The translations under genes were made by a program, and so were the position numbers. Below are positions 1 to 5,570 of a DNA stretch of 5,570 nucleotides, piece after piece; the first letter of the stretch is position 1; each line of letters opens with the position of its first letter. Origin of the DNA: Flavobacteriales bacterium UBA5869 (GTDB lineage: Bacteria; Bacteroidota; Bacteroidia; Flavobacteriales_D; Crocinitomicaceae). The notes under the pieces are model-generated. The model was not told the DNA's origin, did no database searches, and saw nothing but the letters and a program-made list of their open reading frames with translations. Where the stretch lies: NCBI GenBank assembly GCA_002432565.1, contig DJFP01000222.1, positions 1 through 5,570 on the forward strand, given 5' to 3'.

Positions 1-66
1 ACCGCCGCCTCCATTTCCGGAAGTACAGTGAATTTTTACATAATCAACGAAGTTGTCTGATGCCAT
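1..66 (-). CDS. obg: Obg-family GTPase, N-terminal fragment (runs off left edge)
   Basis: Only the first 22 codons are present, read leftward from an ATG at 66-64. The peptide begins MASDNFVDYVKIHC and continues into TSGNGGGG. This matches the start of the Obg fold, where an N-terminal 'NFVDYVKI' strand leads into the glycine-rich region typical of Obg/CgtA. The family is known as an essential GTP-binding protein that joins late 50S ribosome assembly and stress control; the G domain itself is outside the window. The gene lies on the same strand as hpt and adk and is third in order, a grouping I recall from other Flavobacteriales. A 185-nt gap holding a hairpin separates it from adk, so it may be transcribed separately. 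Identification rests on 22 residues, but they are distinctive. Confidence 0.85.
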   Translation of the reverse strand, partial: MASDNFVDYVKIHCTSGNGGGG

Positions 67-79
67 AATTTTCTTTTAA
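67..79 (-). promoter_or_regulatory. A-rich translation initiation region of obg
   Basis: Reading the minus strand, TTAAAAGAAAA (79-69) ends 2 nt before the obg ATG. There is no GGAGG-like Shine-Dalgarno sequence. The same 11-mer stands 3 nt before the adk ATG. A-rich leaders in place of Shine-Dalgarno sites are known in Bacteroidetes. The match between the two genes is seen directly; its role in ribosome binding is inferred. Confidence 0.5.
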
Positions 80-80
80 T

Positions 81-142
81 TAAAAAGATTCAAAATGTTT
101 GCGCTAAAGCTTTAGCATCGGCGCAGGGTTAAAAAGGTTCAA
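81..142. repeat. Imperfect 13-bp direct repeat in the obg leader
   Basis: TAAAAAGATTCAA (81-93) and TAAAAAGGTTCAA (130-142) match at 12 of 13 positions and lie 36 nt apart, on either side of the palindrome at 103-116. The second copy is also the complement, with one bulged G, of TTGAACTTTTT at 165-175. A regulatory role is possible, but the AT-rich composition makes chance matches easier. Confidence 0.4.
103..116. repeat. Perfect 14-bp palindrome in the adk-obg gap
   Basis: GCTAAAGCTTTAGC reads the same on both strands with no spacer. It lies 37 nt upstream of the obg start codon. A short perfect palindrome in a leader could be a binding site for a dimeric regulator. With no loop, it would make a poor RNA hairpin. 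I do not recognise it as the operator of any named regulator. Confidence 0.45.
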
Positions 143-183
143 TACTAAAACCGTTTTTGAACTTTTGAACTTTTTGAACTTTT
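131..183. repeat. TTTTGAAC tandem repeat with complementary arm
   Basis: Three consecutive units, TTTTTGAAC (154-162), TTTTGAAC (163-170) and TTTTTGAAC (171-179), are followed by a partial TTTT (180-183). An upstream segment, AAAAAGGTTCAA (131-142), can pair with the second unit and the Ts after it (165-175), with one bulged base and a 22-nt loop. On the minus strand the hairpin would end in CCTTTTT, so in the obg direction it resembles a weak A/U-rich terminator or attenuator. Slippage between the three units could change its strength. The repeat is seen directly; its function is inferred. Confidence 0.5.
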
Positions 184-202
184 CGATCCTCCCTAAGACT
201 TG

Positions 203-229
203 AAAACCGCACTCTGTTCGAATGCGGTT
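203..229 (-). terminator. Weak terminator-like hairpin downstream of adk
   Basis: On the minus strand, AACCGCA (229-223) and TGCGGTT (211-205) form a perfect 7-bp stem around an 11-nt loop. The run of Ts starting inside the stem is only TTTT (206-203). The stem lies about 22 nt after the adk stop codon, where a terminator for the hpt-adk transcript would be expected. The short T-run suggests incomplete termination, so some read-through into obg is plausible. Confidence 0.5.
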
Positions 230-251
230 AACGTTCCAATTGGTTTTTGTA

Positions 252-824
252 TTAATTATTGTCTATTGCAGCGTACAATCTTTGTGAAATATCATCGATA
301 CTTCCGATTCCATCTACTGCAATGTATTTTCCTTGTTTTTCGTAATAATCTTTTACCGGCGCTGTTTCATTTTTGTAAACATTGATCCGGTTCTGGATTA
401 CTTCCGGGTTTGCGTCGTCCGGTCTTCCGCTTACTTCAGCGCGTTTTTTCAAACGTTCGCGCAATTCGTCTTCAGCTACTTCCAATCCGACCATCATTGT
501 GATCTCTGTATCGATCGTGCCCAGGAATGAGTCCAAAGCCTGTGCTTGTGCATTGGTTCTTGGAAATCCGTCAAAAATGAAGCCTTTTGCATCTTCATGC
601 TTTAACACTTCGCTTTTCAACATATTGATTGTCACTTCATCGGGAACCAGGTTTCCCTGATCCATGTAACTTTTTGCCAATAGACCCAATTCGGTTTCAC
701 CTTTAATATTTGCGCGGAAAATATCACCTGTTGATAAATGCACCAGGTTATATCTGCCGATCAATCTTTCCGACTGCGTTCCTTTCCCTGCTCCGGGAGG
801 GCCAAATAGTACGATGTTCAACAT
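252..824 (-). CDS. adk: Adenylate kinase, short-LID form
   Basis: This is a cytoplasmic nucleoside monophosphate kinase that interconverts AMP + ATP and 2 ADP and so sets the cell's adenylate balance. The 190-residue protein is complete. The P-loop GPPGAGKGT spans residues 8-16 near the N-terminus. The AMP-binding STGDIFR motif is at 31-37 and the DGFPRT motif with its conserved arginine at 85-90. The lid arginines R124, R128 and R134 come before PDD (135-137), and R146 follows. The lid is the short kind (EVSGRPDDANPE), without the extra strands or zinc-type cysteines of longer adenylate kinases, which fits a length near 190 rather than about 214. The ATG at 824 starts directly at the first beta strand (MLNIVLFG). 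It begins 10 nt after the hpt stop, so the two genes are probably co-transcribed. There are no frameshifts and no missing catalytic residue. Confidence 0.97.
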   Translation of the reverse strand: MLNIVLFGPPGAGKGTQSERLIGRYNLVHLSTGDIFRANIKGETELGLLAKSYMDQGNLVPDEVTINMLKSEVLKHEDAKGFIFDGFPRTNAQAQALDSFLGTIDTEITMMVGLEVAEDELRERLKKRAEVSGRPDDANPEVIQNRINVYKNETAPVKDYYEKQGKYIAVDGIGSIDDISQRLYAAIDNN

Positions 825-838
825 ACGTTTTCTTTTAA
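825..838 (-). promoter_or_regulatory. A-rich translation initiation region of adk, overlapping the hpt stop
   Basis: On the minus strand, TTAAAAGAAAA (838-828) precedes the adk ATG by 3 nt and contains the hpt stop codon TAA (837-835). The 11-mer is identical to the one before obg. Because hpt terminates inside it, translation of adk may be coupled to hpt. The coupling is inferred. Confidence 0.5.
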
Positions 839-1377
839 TGGGATTCTTCTCCCTTTAGTTGATAAATGTGTTCGGTATTTCTTCCCAGTTCATTGTAATC
901 AAGGCCGTAACCTACTACAAATTTATTCGGTATCGAAAAACCAATATATGTTGGGGTATGTGTTCCTTTAAATGCTTCCGGCTTGAATAATAAAGTCGCT
1001 ATCTCCAAACTTGCCGGTTTCTCAACCGATAATAAGGTAAATAACTTCTCCATCGTAATCCCGGTATCTACAATATCTTCCAAAATAACCACGTGTTTAC
1101 CTTTGACAGATGTTGTCAACCCGATTACCTCATCCACTCTTCCGGAAGAATGCATTCCCTGATAGCTGCTCATTTTTACAAAGGTAATTTCGCAAGGGGA
1201 ACGGAATTGTTTCATCAAATCAGCGGCAAACATAAACGCGCCGTTCAGCACCGCAATAAAAACCAGGTCCTTTCCTGCATAATCTCGCTCCAACCGTGCA
1301 GCTAAAGCCGAAATCTCTGACTGGATTTTTTCATTTCGGATAAAAATCTCAAATGTTTTATCGTTGAGTTGAAGCAC
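835..1377 (-). CDS. hpt: Hypoxanthine(-guanine) phosphoribosyltransferase, GTG start favoured
   Basis: This cytoplasmic purine-salvage enzyme transfers the ribose-phosphate of PRPP to hypoxanthine or guanine, giving IMP or GMP. With a GTG start at 1377-1375 it has 180 residues, the usual family length. FIAVLNGAFMFAADL (about 40-54) is the conserved region after the first helix. VVILEDIVDTGITM (about 96-109) is the PRPP-binding loop with the paired acidic residues E-D. NKFVVGYGLDYNELGRN (about 151-167) is the C-terminal base/PRPP-binding segment. The frame stays open to an ATG at 1494 (219 residues), but the extra 39 residues look unlike this family and would extend over the promoter region. 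A TTG at 1401 is a further option, but it sits inside the TACTTTTG promoter-like box. The start beginning (M)LQLNDKTFEI aligns best with family members as I remember them. adk follows 10 nt later. Function is very sure; the start is moderately sure. Confidence 0.93.
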   Translation of the reverse strand: MLQLNDKTFEIFIRNEKIQSEISALAARLERDYAGKDLVFIAVLNGAFMFAADLMKQFRSPCEITFVKMSSYQGMHSSGRVDEVIGLTTSVKGKHVVILEDIVDTGITMEKLFTLLSVEKPASLEIATLLFKPEAFKGTHTPTYIGFSIPNKFVVGYGLDYNELGRNTEHIYQLKGEESH

Positions 1378-1398
1378 TTTGTCGTCTAATTTTATGTG

Positions 1399-1406
1399 CA
1401 AAAGTA
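1399..1406 (-). promoter_or_regulatory. TAnnTTTG-type -7 box for hpt-adk
   Basis: The minus strand reads TACTTTTG (1406-1399), a full match to the Bacteroidetes sigma-A -7 consensus TAnnTTTG. The predicted transcription start, a few bases further, leaves a leader of roughly 15 nt before the GTG at 1377. I see no convincing TTG/TTTG at the expected -33 spacing. The nearest TTG (1421-1419) is only 12 nt away, inside CCAATTATTGG. The box both explains expression of hpt-adk and argues against the upstream ATG at 1494 as the start. Confidence 0.55.
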
Positions 1407-1544
1407 AGATTTTTACGCCAATTATTGGTTTTGAAGGTAAAGAAATCCTGCTATTTGGATTATTTCGTTGAATCTTACACAAATGATCCACCATAGATCC
1501 CGTTAAATCACACCGCCGGTGAAATCAGATATCTCTAAACGAAC

Positions 1545-1552
1545 TATCTTTG
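1545..1552 (+). promoter_or_regulatory. TAnnTTTG-type -7 box for purK, 4 nt before the ATG
   Basis: TATCTTTG fully matches TAnnTTTG and ends 4 nt before the purK ATG at 1557. With the usual spacing, transcription would start at or within a few bases of the ATG, so the mRNA would be leaderless or nearly so. The -33 element is not obvious. Nearby are two small palindromes, CACCGCCGGTG (1511-1521) and AGATATCT (1527-1534), either of which could overlap the upstream promoter region. Confidence 0.55.
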
Positions 1553-1556
1553 CAGT

Positions 1557-2702
1557 ATGAAAAAACAATGGAACGGAAATTCATATAAGGTCGGAATGCT
1601 CGGCGGCGGTCAATTGGGGCGCATGTTTATACAAGAAGCTTTAAATTATGATGTCCATGTACATTGTTTAGACCCGGATGCAGATGCACCCTGCAGACAC
1701 CTGGCCACCTCTTTTCAACATGGTTCTTTGCTGGATTTCGATACTGTCGTGAATTTCGGAAATGACAAGGATGTAGTGACCGTTGAGATAGAGCATGTCA
1801 ATGTGGAAGCATTACGCGAGCTTGAAAACAGGGGGGTTAAAGTATTTCCTCAGCCCAATGTCCTGGCAATTGTTCAGGATAAAGGACTCCAAAAGCAGTT
1901 TTACCTGCAGCACGACCTGCCAACAGCGAAATTTACATTGGTAGACGGAAAAGAAGAATTACTGTCAAAGAATATTCCGTTCCCTTATGTACTTAAATGG
2001 CGTAAGGGGGGATATGATGGAAAAGGTGTCCAAATCATGAAGTCTGCTGCTGATTTCGAGCAGTTGAAGGATACTTCCTATGTAATAGAGCAATTAGTTC
2101 CTTTTACCAAAGAACTATCCGTGATAGTTTCCAGGAATGAAGCTGGTGAAAGTGTCGTTTATCCGACTGTAGAATGCGAGTTCAGTCCGGTTGCAAACCT
2201 GGTCGAGTTCCTGTTCTCTCCGGCAGAAATTTCGGAAGAAGTGGAGAATAAAGCGCGTGAGATCGCATTGAAAGTAATCGATTCGCTCCAGATGGTAGGG
2301 ATTTTGGCTGTAGAGCTTTTCCTGACTGCCGACAATGAGATCCTGATCAATGAAATTGCTCCGCGCCCGCACAACAGCGGACATCACACCATAGAATGCT
2401 GTTATACTTCCCAGTTCGAACAACATTTGAGAAGTATCGTTAATGCTCCTTTGGGATCCACCAAACTGATTACTCCGGGAGTAATGATCAATTTACTTGG
2501 AGAACCCGGATATGAAGGGATTGCTAAATATGAAAACCTGGAAAAAGTAATCGCATTGGAAGGTGTGAGTGTACATCTTTACGGAAAACAGACCACCAAA
2601 CCTTTCCGAAAAATGGGGCATGTAACGATTTACGGACCTACCCTGAATGAATTAAAAACAACCGGAAGAATGGTTGCTAAAGAATTAAAAATCAAAGCTT
2701 AA
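1557..2702 (+). CDS. purK: N5-carboxyaminoimidazole ribonucleotide synthetase (PurK)
   Basis: This cytoplasmic ATP-grasp enzyme of de novo purine synthesis converts AIR + bicarbonate + ATP into N5-CAIR, which PurE then rearranges. The 381-residue protein is complete and of normal family length. GMLGGGQLGRM (13-23) is the N-terminal nucleotide-type loop. K147 begins the ATP-grasp core, with the flexible GGYDGKG loop at 151-157. INEIAPRPHNSGHHT (264-278) carries the metal- and substrate-binding acidic residues and the family signature. SQFEQHLR follows soon after. HLYGK (340-344) and RKMGHVT (351-357) are the C-terminal PurK signature. The ATG at 1557 is preferred because about 12 residues before the first strand is usual in flavobacterial relatives as I recall them. 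The gene diverges from hpt. purE, its usual partner, is not in the window. Nothing looks damaged. Confidence 0.97.
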   Translation: MKKQWNGNSYKVGMLGGGQLGRMFIQEALNYDVHVHCLDPDADAPCRHLATSFQHGSLLDFDTVVNFGNDKDVVTVEIEHVNVEALRELENRGVKVFPQPNVLAIVQDKGLQKQFYLQHDLPTAKFTLVDGKEELLSKNIPFPYVLKWRKGGYDGKGVQIMKSAADFEQLKDTSYVIEQLVPFTKELSVIVSRNEAGESVVYPTVECEFSPVANLVEFLFSPAEISEEVENKAREIALKVIDSLQMVGILAVELFLTADNEILINEIAPRPHNSGHHTIECCYTSQFEQHLRSIVNAPLGSTKLITPGVMINLLGEPGYEGIAKYENLEKVIALEGVSVHLYGKQTTKPFRKMGHVTIYGPTLNELKTTGRMVAKELKIKA

Positions 2703-2725
2703 ATAAATTATTTCGCTTTAATTAC

Positions 2726-2733
2726 TACCTTTA
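2726..2733 (+). promoter_or_regulatory. Probable -7 box for the propeller sensor gene
   Basis: TACCTTTA matches TAnnTTTG at all but the last position. It lies in the 49-nt gap after purK and 18 nt before the TTG start at 2752, leaving room for a leader of about 10 nt. No clear -33 element and no terminator hairpin are visible between the genes, so read-through from purK is also possible. Confidence 0.4.
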
Positions 2734-2751
2734 TCCCCCATTTAAGAACAA

Positions 2752-5570
2752 TTGAAACTGCGCACACTTATTTTTGTAATCTCACTATTTGTATTGAGTC
2801 AGCAACTTAATGCCCAGTTGTATACTTTTCAGGAGTTTAACCACCAGGACGGACTAAAAATAACCACTACCCTTACAGCCACCCAGGATGAACTAGGACA
2901 TTTACTGATAGGAACAGATGGAAACGGGATAGTCCGATTTAACGGGACCACCTTTGAATCCATGCACACCACCAAAGGCCTTGACCGTCCGTATCATGTA
3001 ACGGGAATTTCACTTGTTAACGGGGAGATCTACTTTTCCACCCTTTATGCCGGAATACTGAATTATTACAATAACGGAATCCATTCGTTCTATAAAATAA
3101 ACCCGGTTGCAGAAGGATCAGCTTTAAACATCTCGAAATGCCAGAACAGGTTGTCCATTATTACCAACAATTACATCCTCGTAACCGATCTCAACGGAAA
3201 ACTAATCCTGAAAAAACCTTATCTGTCGAGATACATTACTAAATGTGTCCAGTTATTGGAAACTCCTTACGGAAACATCCTGGTTACAGATAAAGATTCT
3301 TATTTCATCAGCGCCAGTGAAATAATTCCTTTGAACAAATGGGTCAATTCACCCGGTGTGAGCTTTCGAATAGCCTGCTATCACCAAAAGAAATTGATAC
3401 TTTACGATGAAAGCGGGAAAAACAAATACACTTATTACTTTTCGAATAACGGAAGCATTTTCAGGCAAACCATTGAAGCAACCGGTTTTGAATTTTCCAC
3501 GGCTCCGATTGATAATGTTGCCTCCAGGAATAATCGTATTTTTTTCAGCCATTCGGACAAGCTGCTTTTTTCCATTGAAGAAGATAACCTGAAACGGATT
3601 GCTCCCAATTACAATAAAGAACTTGGGAAAATTTACCATCTATTTATTGACAATTCGGGTGATTATTGGATGAATACTTCGCAGGGAATCACTAAAATAA
3701 GTATCGAGCCATTTACAAAAGTCAAATTAAGCCCCATCTTCGAAGACAATTTGATTCTCCAGATTTTCCGAACGAAGAACAATAGTTTCTTACTGGGGAA
3801 TGGAAAGAACGAACTCTATTACGGTCCTCTGTATTCTCCAAAATTTCAGGTGAAAAAAAACCTGCGGGCCAATCATATATTGGAATGCCCGTTGGGAACA
3901 CTGATTTGTTCCGAGACAGGAATTTATGAATTTAAAAACGGAGAAATCCGGGAAACCACTATTCCGGATCAAAAGGGTGAACGTATTAAGTTTGCTATTT
4001 GGGATGGTGAAAAACTCTGGTTTGCACCTGCCCAGAAAGGCCTTTATTCCTACAATCCGCAAACAAAGACCAGTACGAAATTAAAGATGACCGGTACTCC
4101 GGATTATTTTTATTGCGGACAACAATCTGCAGATGGGAAGTTTTTATACTTTGGAACAAATGAAGGTATCAAAAAACTAACCCTTGCAACCCGGGAAATC
4201 AAACACCTTACTCATTTCAATAAGATTGGAGCATATGCAGGAAATGCAACTACAGATAGTTATGGTAACCTGTGGTTTTCACTTGATCGTGGAATTGCTG
4301 GCATTGACCGGAACCACCGACTGATTATTATCAAAGATCAGAAAATCCTTCCTTCCTATTTGTTCTATACACTTACTGCGGATAAACTGGGAAATCTGAT
4401 CATTGGAACAAACCTGGGAATCCATATTCTAAAAATGGACCAGAAAGGTAAAGTCGTTTATCACAAAAATTACAACGAAAAAAACGGTTTCAAAGGATAC
4501 GAAACCAATATGCGTGCTGTTTTCCAGGATGAAAACAGAGCATTCGTAGGAACCTCGGAGGGCTTGTTTTTAATTAACACCGAAACTCTCAAGAACTATC
4601 CTGTCCCCCCGAAGCCCATTATTATTAAAGGCCGCTTATTCCAAAACGGTGTAATACGCGATGTAGACCAGGGGAAATACCTGACTTTCAAAACTATTCT
4701 TTCCAAAAACAGCGGACTTGAATACTATTACCGGATTAACGGGTATCATAAATTTTGGGTAAAGCTCAATAGTTCCGGTGAGATGAAAATGCCCGAACTG
4801 GAAAATGGTTCTTACAAACTGGAAGTGCGATCCACTTTCGACGGAATTAATTTTTCGGAAACGGCTCATTACCCGATTCTGGTGCACAACCCTATCTGGC
4901 AATCCAAATGGTTCATTGTCATCATTATCCTGTTCCTGGGATTGTTGAACATTGGCTACCTGGAATGGACCAGAACCGGAATGCGCATCAATCTTTATGA
5001 AATCAGCTACAACTCCCTGGATCCGCGCTTCGTTCCGAAACTGCTTTTGTTCGGGGCGCTTACCAATGTGTTGACCGGAGTTATCATTTACTATTTTGTA
5101 GATGAAAAGCTGGCTTATGTCATGGTAAACATCATTGCGAGTTCAGTACTTATACTGGCCTATTTTGTTCACCGCATTTCTTCCCGCAGGAACAGGCTGG
5201 ATTACATCAACAACCTGAGTTTATATCTATCCCTGGTAGTGCTTTTTATCCAGTTTTTCTACATTCTCTTTATCTCCAACATTCATCCTTATCCGATTAC
5301 GGCGATTGTGCTTGTTTCCAGCGCATTACCCTACCTGTTAAACAACATCCGGGCGATCATTATTATTTGCTTACTGGAAATCCTTGTATCTGTAATGATG
5401 CTGATCTGGATCGAAAACCCGATATACAACGGGGTACTTTTTGTTTTAACGATCGGTGTTTCTTCAGCGTTGGTAGTAATGGTGACTTACCTGCGGAACG
5501 ATTCCCTGGAAAAACTGTTCTTTGTCAGCAACATCCTGAACAAAGGAAACATGATGGCGATTGCTTTTGA
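2752..5570 (+). CDS. Exported beta-propeller/Y_Y_Y sensor with seven membrane helices (3' end missing)
   Basis: I translated this frame in full: 939 complete codons with no stop, running off the right edge. The start is TTG at 2752. A stop (TAA, 2743-2745) lies just upstream and no ATG occurs before about codon 71, so only TTG includes the signal peptide MKLRTLIFVISLFVLSQQLN (cleavage near A21/Q22). Residues 23 to about 615 contain repeated 'D-x-x-G-x-L-x-x-G-T-x-x-G-I' blade motifs, clear at 46-63, 89-105, 300-316, 419-434, 460-475, 502-518, 544-560 and 593-608. This is enough sequence for two seven-bladed propellers. A Y_Y_Y domain follows at about 620-712, with YYYRINGYHKFW (658-669) and NGSYKLEVRS (685-694). 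Predicted helices are at about 720-737, 764-783, 789-806, 824-842, 848-863, 866-885 and 893-913. Positive charges (HRISSRRNR, 807-815) put the C-terminus in the cytoplasm. The last residues, MMAIAF, could open a PAS domain, which is only a guess. The likely role is periplasmic ligand sensing; the ligand and output are unknown. Confidence 0.85.
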   Translation, partial: MKLRTLIFVISLFVLSQQLNAQLYTFQEFNHQDGLKITTTLTATQDELGHLLIGTDGNGIVRFNGTTFESMHTTKGLDRPYHVTGISLVNGEIYFSTLYAGILNYYNNGIHSFYKINPVAEGSALNISKCQNRLSIITNNYILVTDLNGKLILKKPYLSRYITKCVQLLETPYGNILVTDKDSYFISASEIIPLNKWVNSPGVSFRIACYHQKKLILYDESGKNKYTYYFSNNGSIFRQTIEATGFEFSTAPIDNVASRNNRIFFSHSDKLLFSIEEDNLKRIAPNYNKELGKIYHLFIDNSGDYWMNTSQGITKISIEPFTKVKLSPIFEDNLILQIFRTKNNSFLLGNGKNELYYGPLYSPKFQVKKNLRANHILECPLGTLICSETGIYEFKNGEIRETTIPDQKGERIKFAIWDGEKLWFAPAQKGLYSYNPQTKTSTKLKMTGTPDYFYCGQQSADGKFLYFGTNEGIKKLTLATREIKHLTHFNKIGAYAGNATTDSYGNLWFSLDRGIAGIDRNHRLIIIKDQKILPSYLFYTLTADKLGNLIIGTNLGIHILKMDQKGKVVYHKNYNEKNGFKGYETNMRAVFQDENRAFVGTSEGLFLINTETLKNYPVPPKPIIIKGRLFQNGVIRDVDQGKYLTFKTILSKNSGLEYYYRINGYHKFWVKLNSSGEMKMPELENGSYKLEVRSTFDGINFSETAHYPILVHNPIWQSKWFIVIIILFLGLLNIGYLEWTRTGMRINLYEISYNSLDPRFVPKLLLFGALTNVLTGVIIYYFVDEKLAYVMVNIIASSVLILAYFVHRISSRRNRLDYINNLSLYLSLVVLFIQFFYILFISNIHPYPITAIVLVSSALPYLLNNIRAIIIICLLEILVSVMMLIWIENPIYNGVLFVLTIGVSSALVVMVTYLRNDSLEKLFFVSNILNKGNMMAIAF

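Noticed and set aside
200..660. Plus-strand frames antisense to adk (200-385, 333-530, 382-660)
   Set aside because: adk is intact on the other strand with all motifs, and these frames have weak starts and no family features.
1378..1494. N-terminal 39-residue extension of Hpt as a targeting or regulatory domain
   Set aside because: It has no family similarity, it contains a promoter-like box, and internal GTG gives the normal length.
1402..1556. Purine riboswitch between hpt and purK
   Set aside because: No conserved aptamer layout is visible, and the promoter boxes leave leaders too short for one.
2115..2426. Minus-strand frames inside purK
   Set aside because: They overlap the ATP-grasp core of a clearly intact purK and resemble nothing known.
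3349..4902. Minus-strand open frames at 3349-3639, 3790-4062 and 4636-4902
   Set aside because: They are antisense to the continuous sensor frame, have no recognisable motif, and their sequences read like shadow translations.
5367..5570. Plus-strand TTG open frame MLTGNPCICNDADLD... at the right edge
   Set aside because: It is out of frame with the sensor gene, whose frame here encodes coherent membrane helices; this one encodes cysteine-rich nonsense.
1..5570. CRISPR arrays, tRNA or rRNA genes, insertion sequences, phage or defence genes
   Set aside because: No regularly spaced repeats, cloverleaf, transposase or terminal inverted repeats are seen. The window is housekeeping genes plus one sensor.
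5545..5570. PAS and histidine-kinase (or cyclase) output of the sensor
   Set aside because: Only a few residues (NKGNMMAIAF) are available, too few to assign an output domain, so it is left as a guess.

Overview
The window looks like a chromosomal segment from a member of the Bacteroidetes, most likely order Flavobacteriales (Fluviicola/Crocinitomicaceae-like; the genus is a guess from protein flavour). The grounds are moderate-to-low GC, A-rich translation starts with no real Shine-Dalgarno, TAnnTTTG-type promoter boxes close to start codons, a short-form adenylate kinase followed by Obg, and a large propeller/Y_Y_Y sensor of a kind common in this phylum.

Layout. On the minus strand, reading leftward, there is a compact hpt-adk pair (10 nt apart) followed, after a 185-nt gap, by the first 22 codons of the GTPase gene obg, which runs off the left edge. 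The gap holds a weak terminator-like hairpin just after adk, a tandem TTTTGAAC repeat able to pair with a nearby copy, and a 14-bp perfect palindrome. On the plus strand, diverging from hpt, is a complete purK. Its TATCTTTG promoter box ends only 4 nt before the ATG, which suggests a leaderless or nearly leaderless mRNA. After a 49-nt gap with another promoter-like box comes a very long open frame (TTG at 2752 to the right edge, 939 complete codons, no stop). It encodes an exported beta-propeller/Y_Y_Y receptor joined to seven predicted membrane helices. Its output domain lies beyond the window.

How the genes fit together. Hpt (purine salvage to IMP/GMP), Adk (AMP + ATP to 2 ADP) and PurK (AIR to N5-CAIR in de novo synthesis) form a purine-nucleotide neighbourhood, with the GTP-binding ribosome-assembly factor Obg next to it. 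The sensor gene is on the same strand as purK but appears to have its own promoter, and nothing in the sequence ties it to purines.

The most interesting object is the sensor. It keeps the periplasmic propeller plus Y_Y_Y architecture of hybrid two-component sensors, but instead of one membrane helix it has one helix plus a six-helix block before the cytoplasmic part. The rest of the window is ordinary housekeeping sequence with some start-site and promoter details worth checking.
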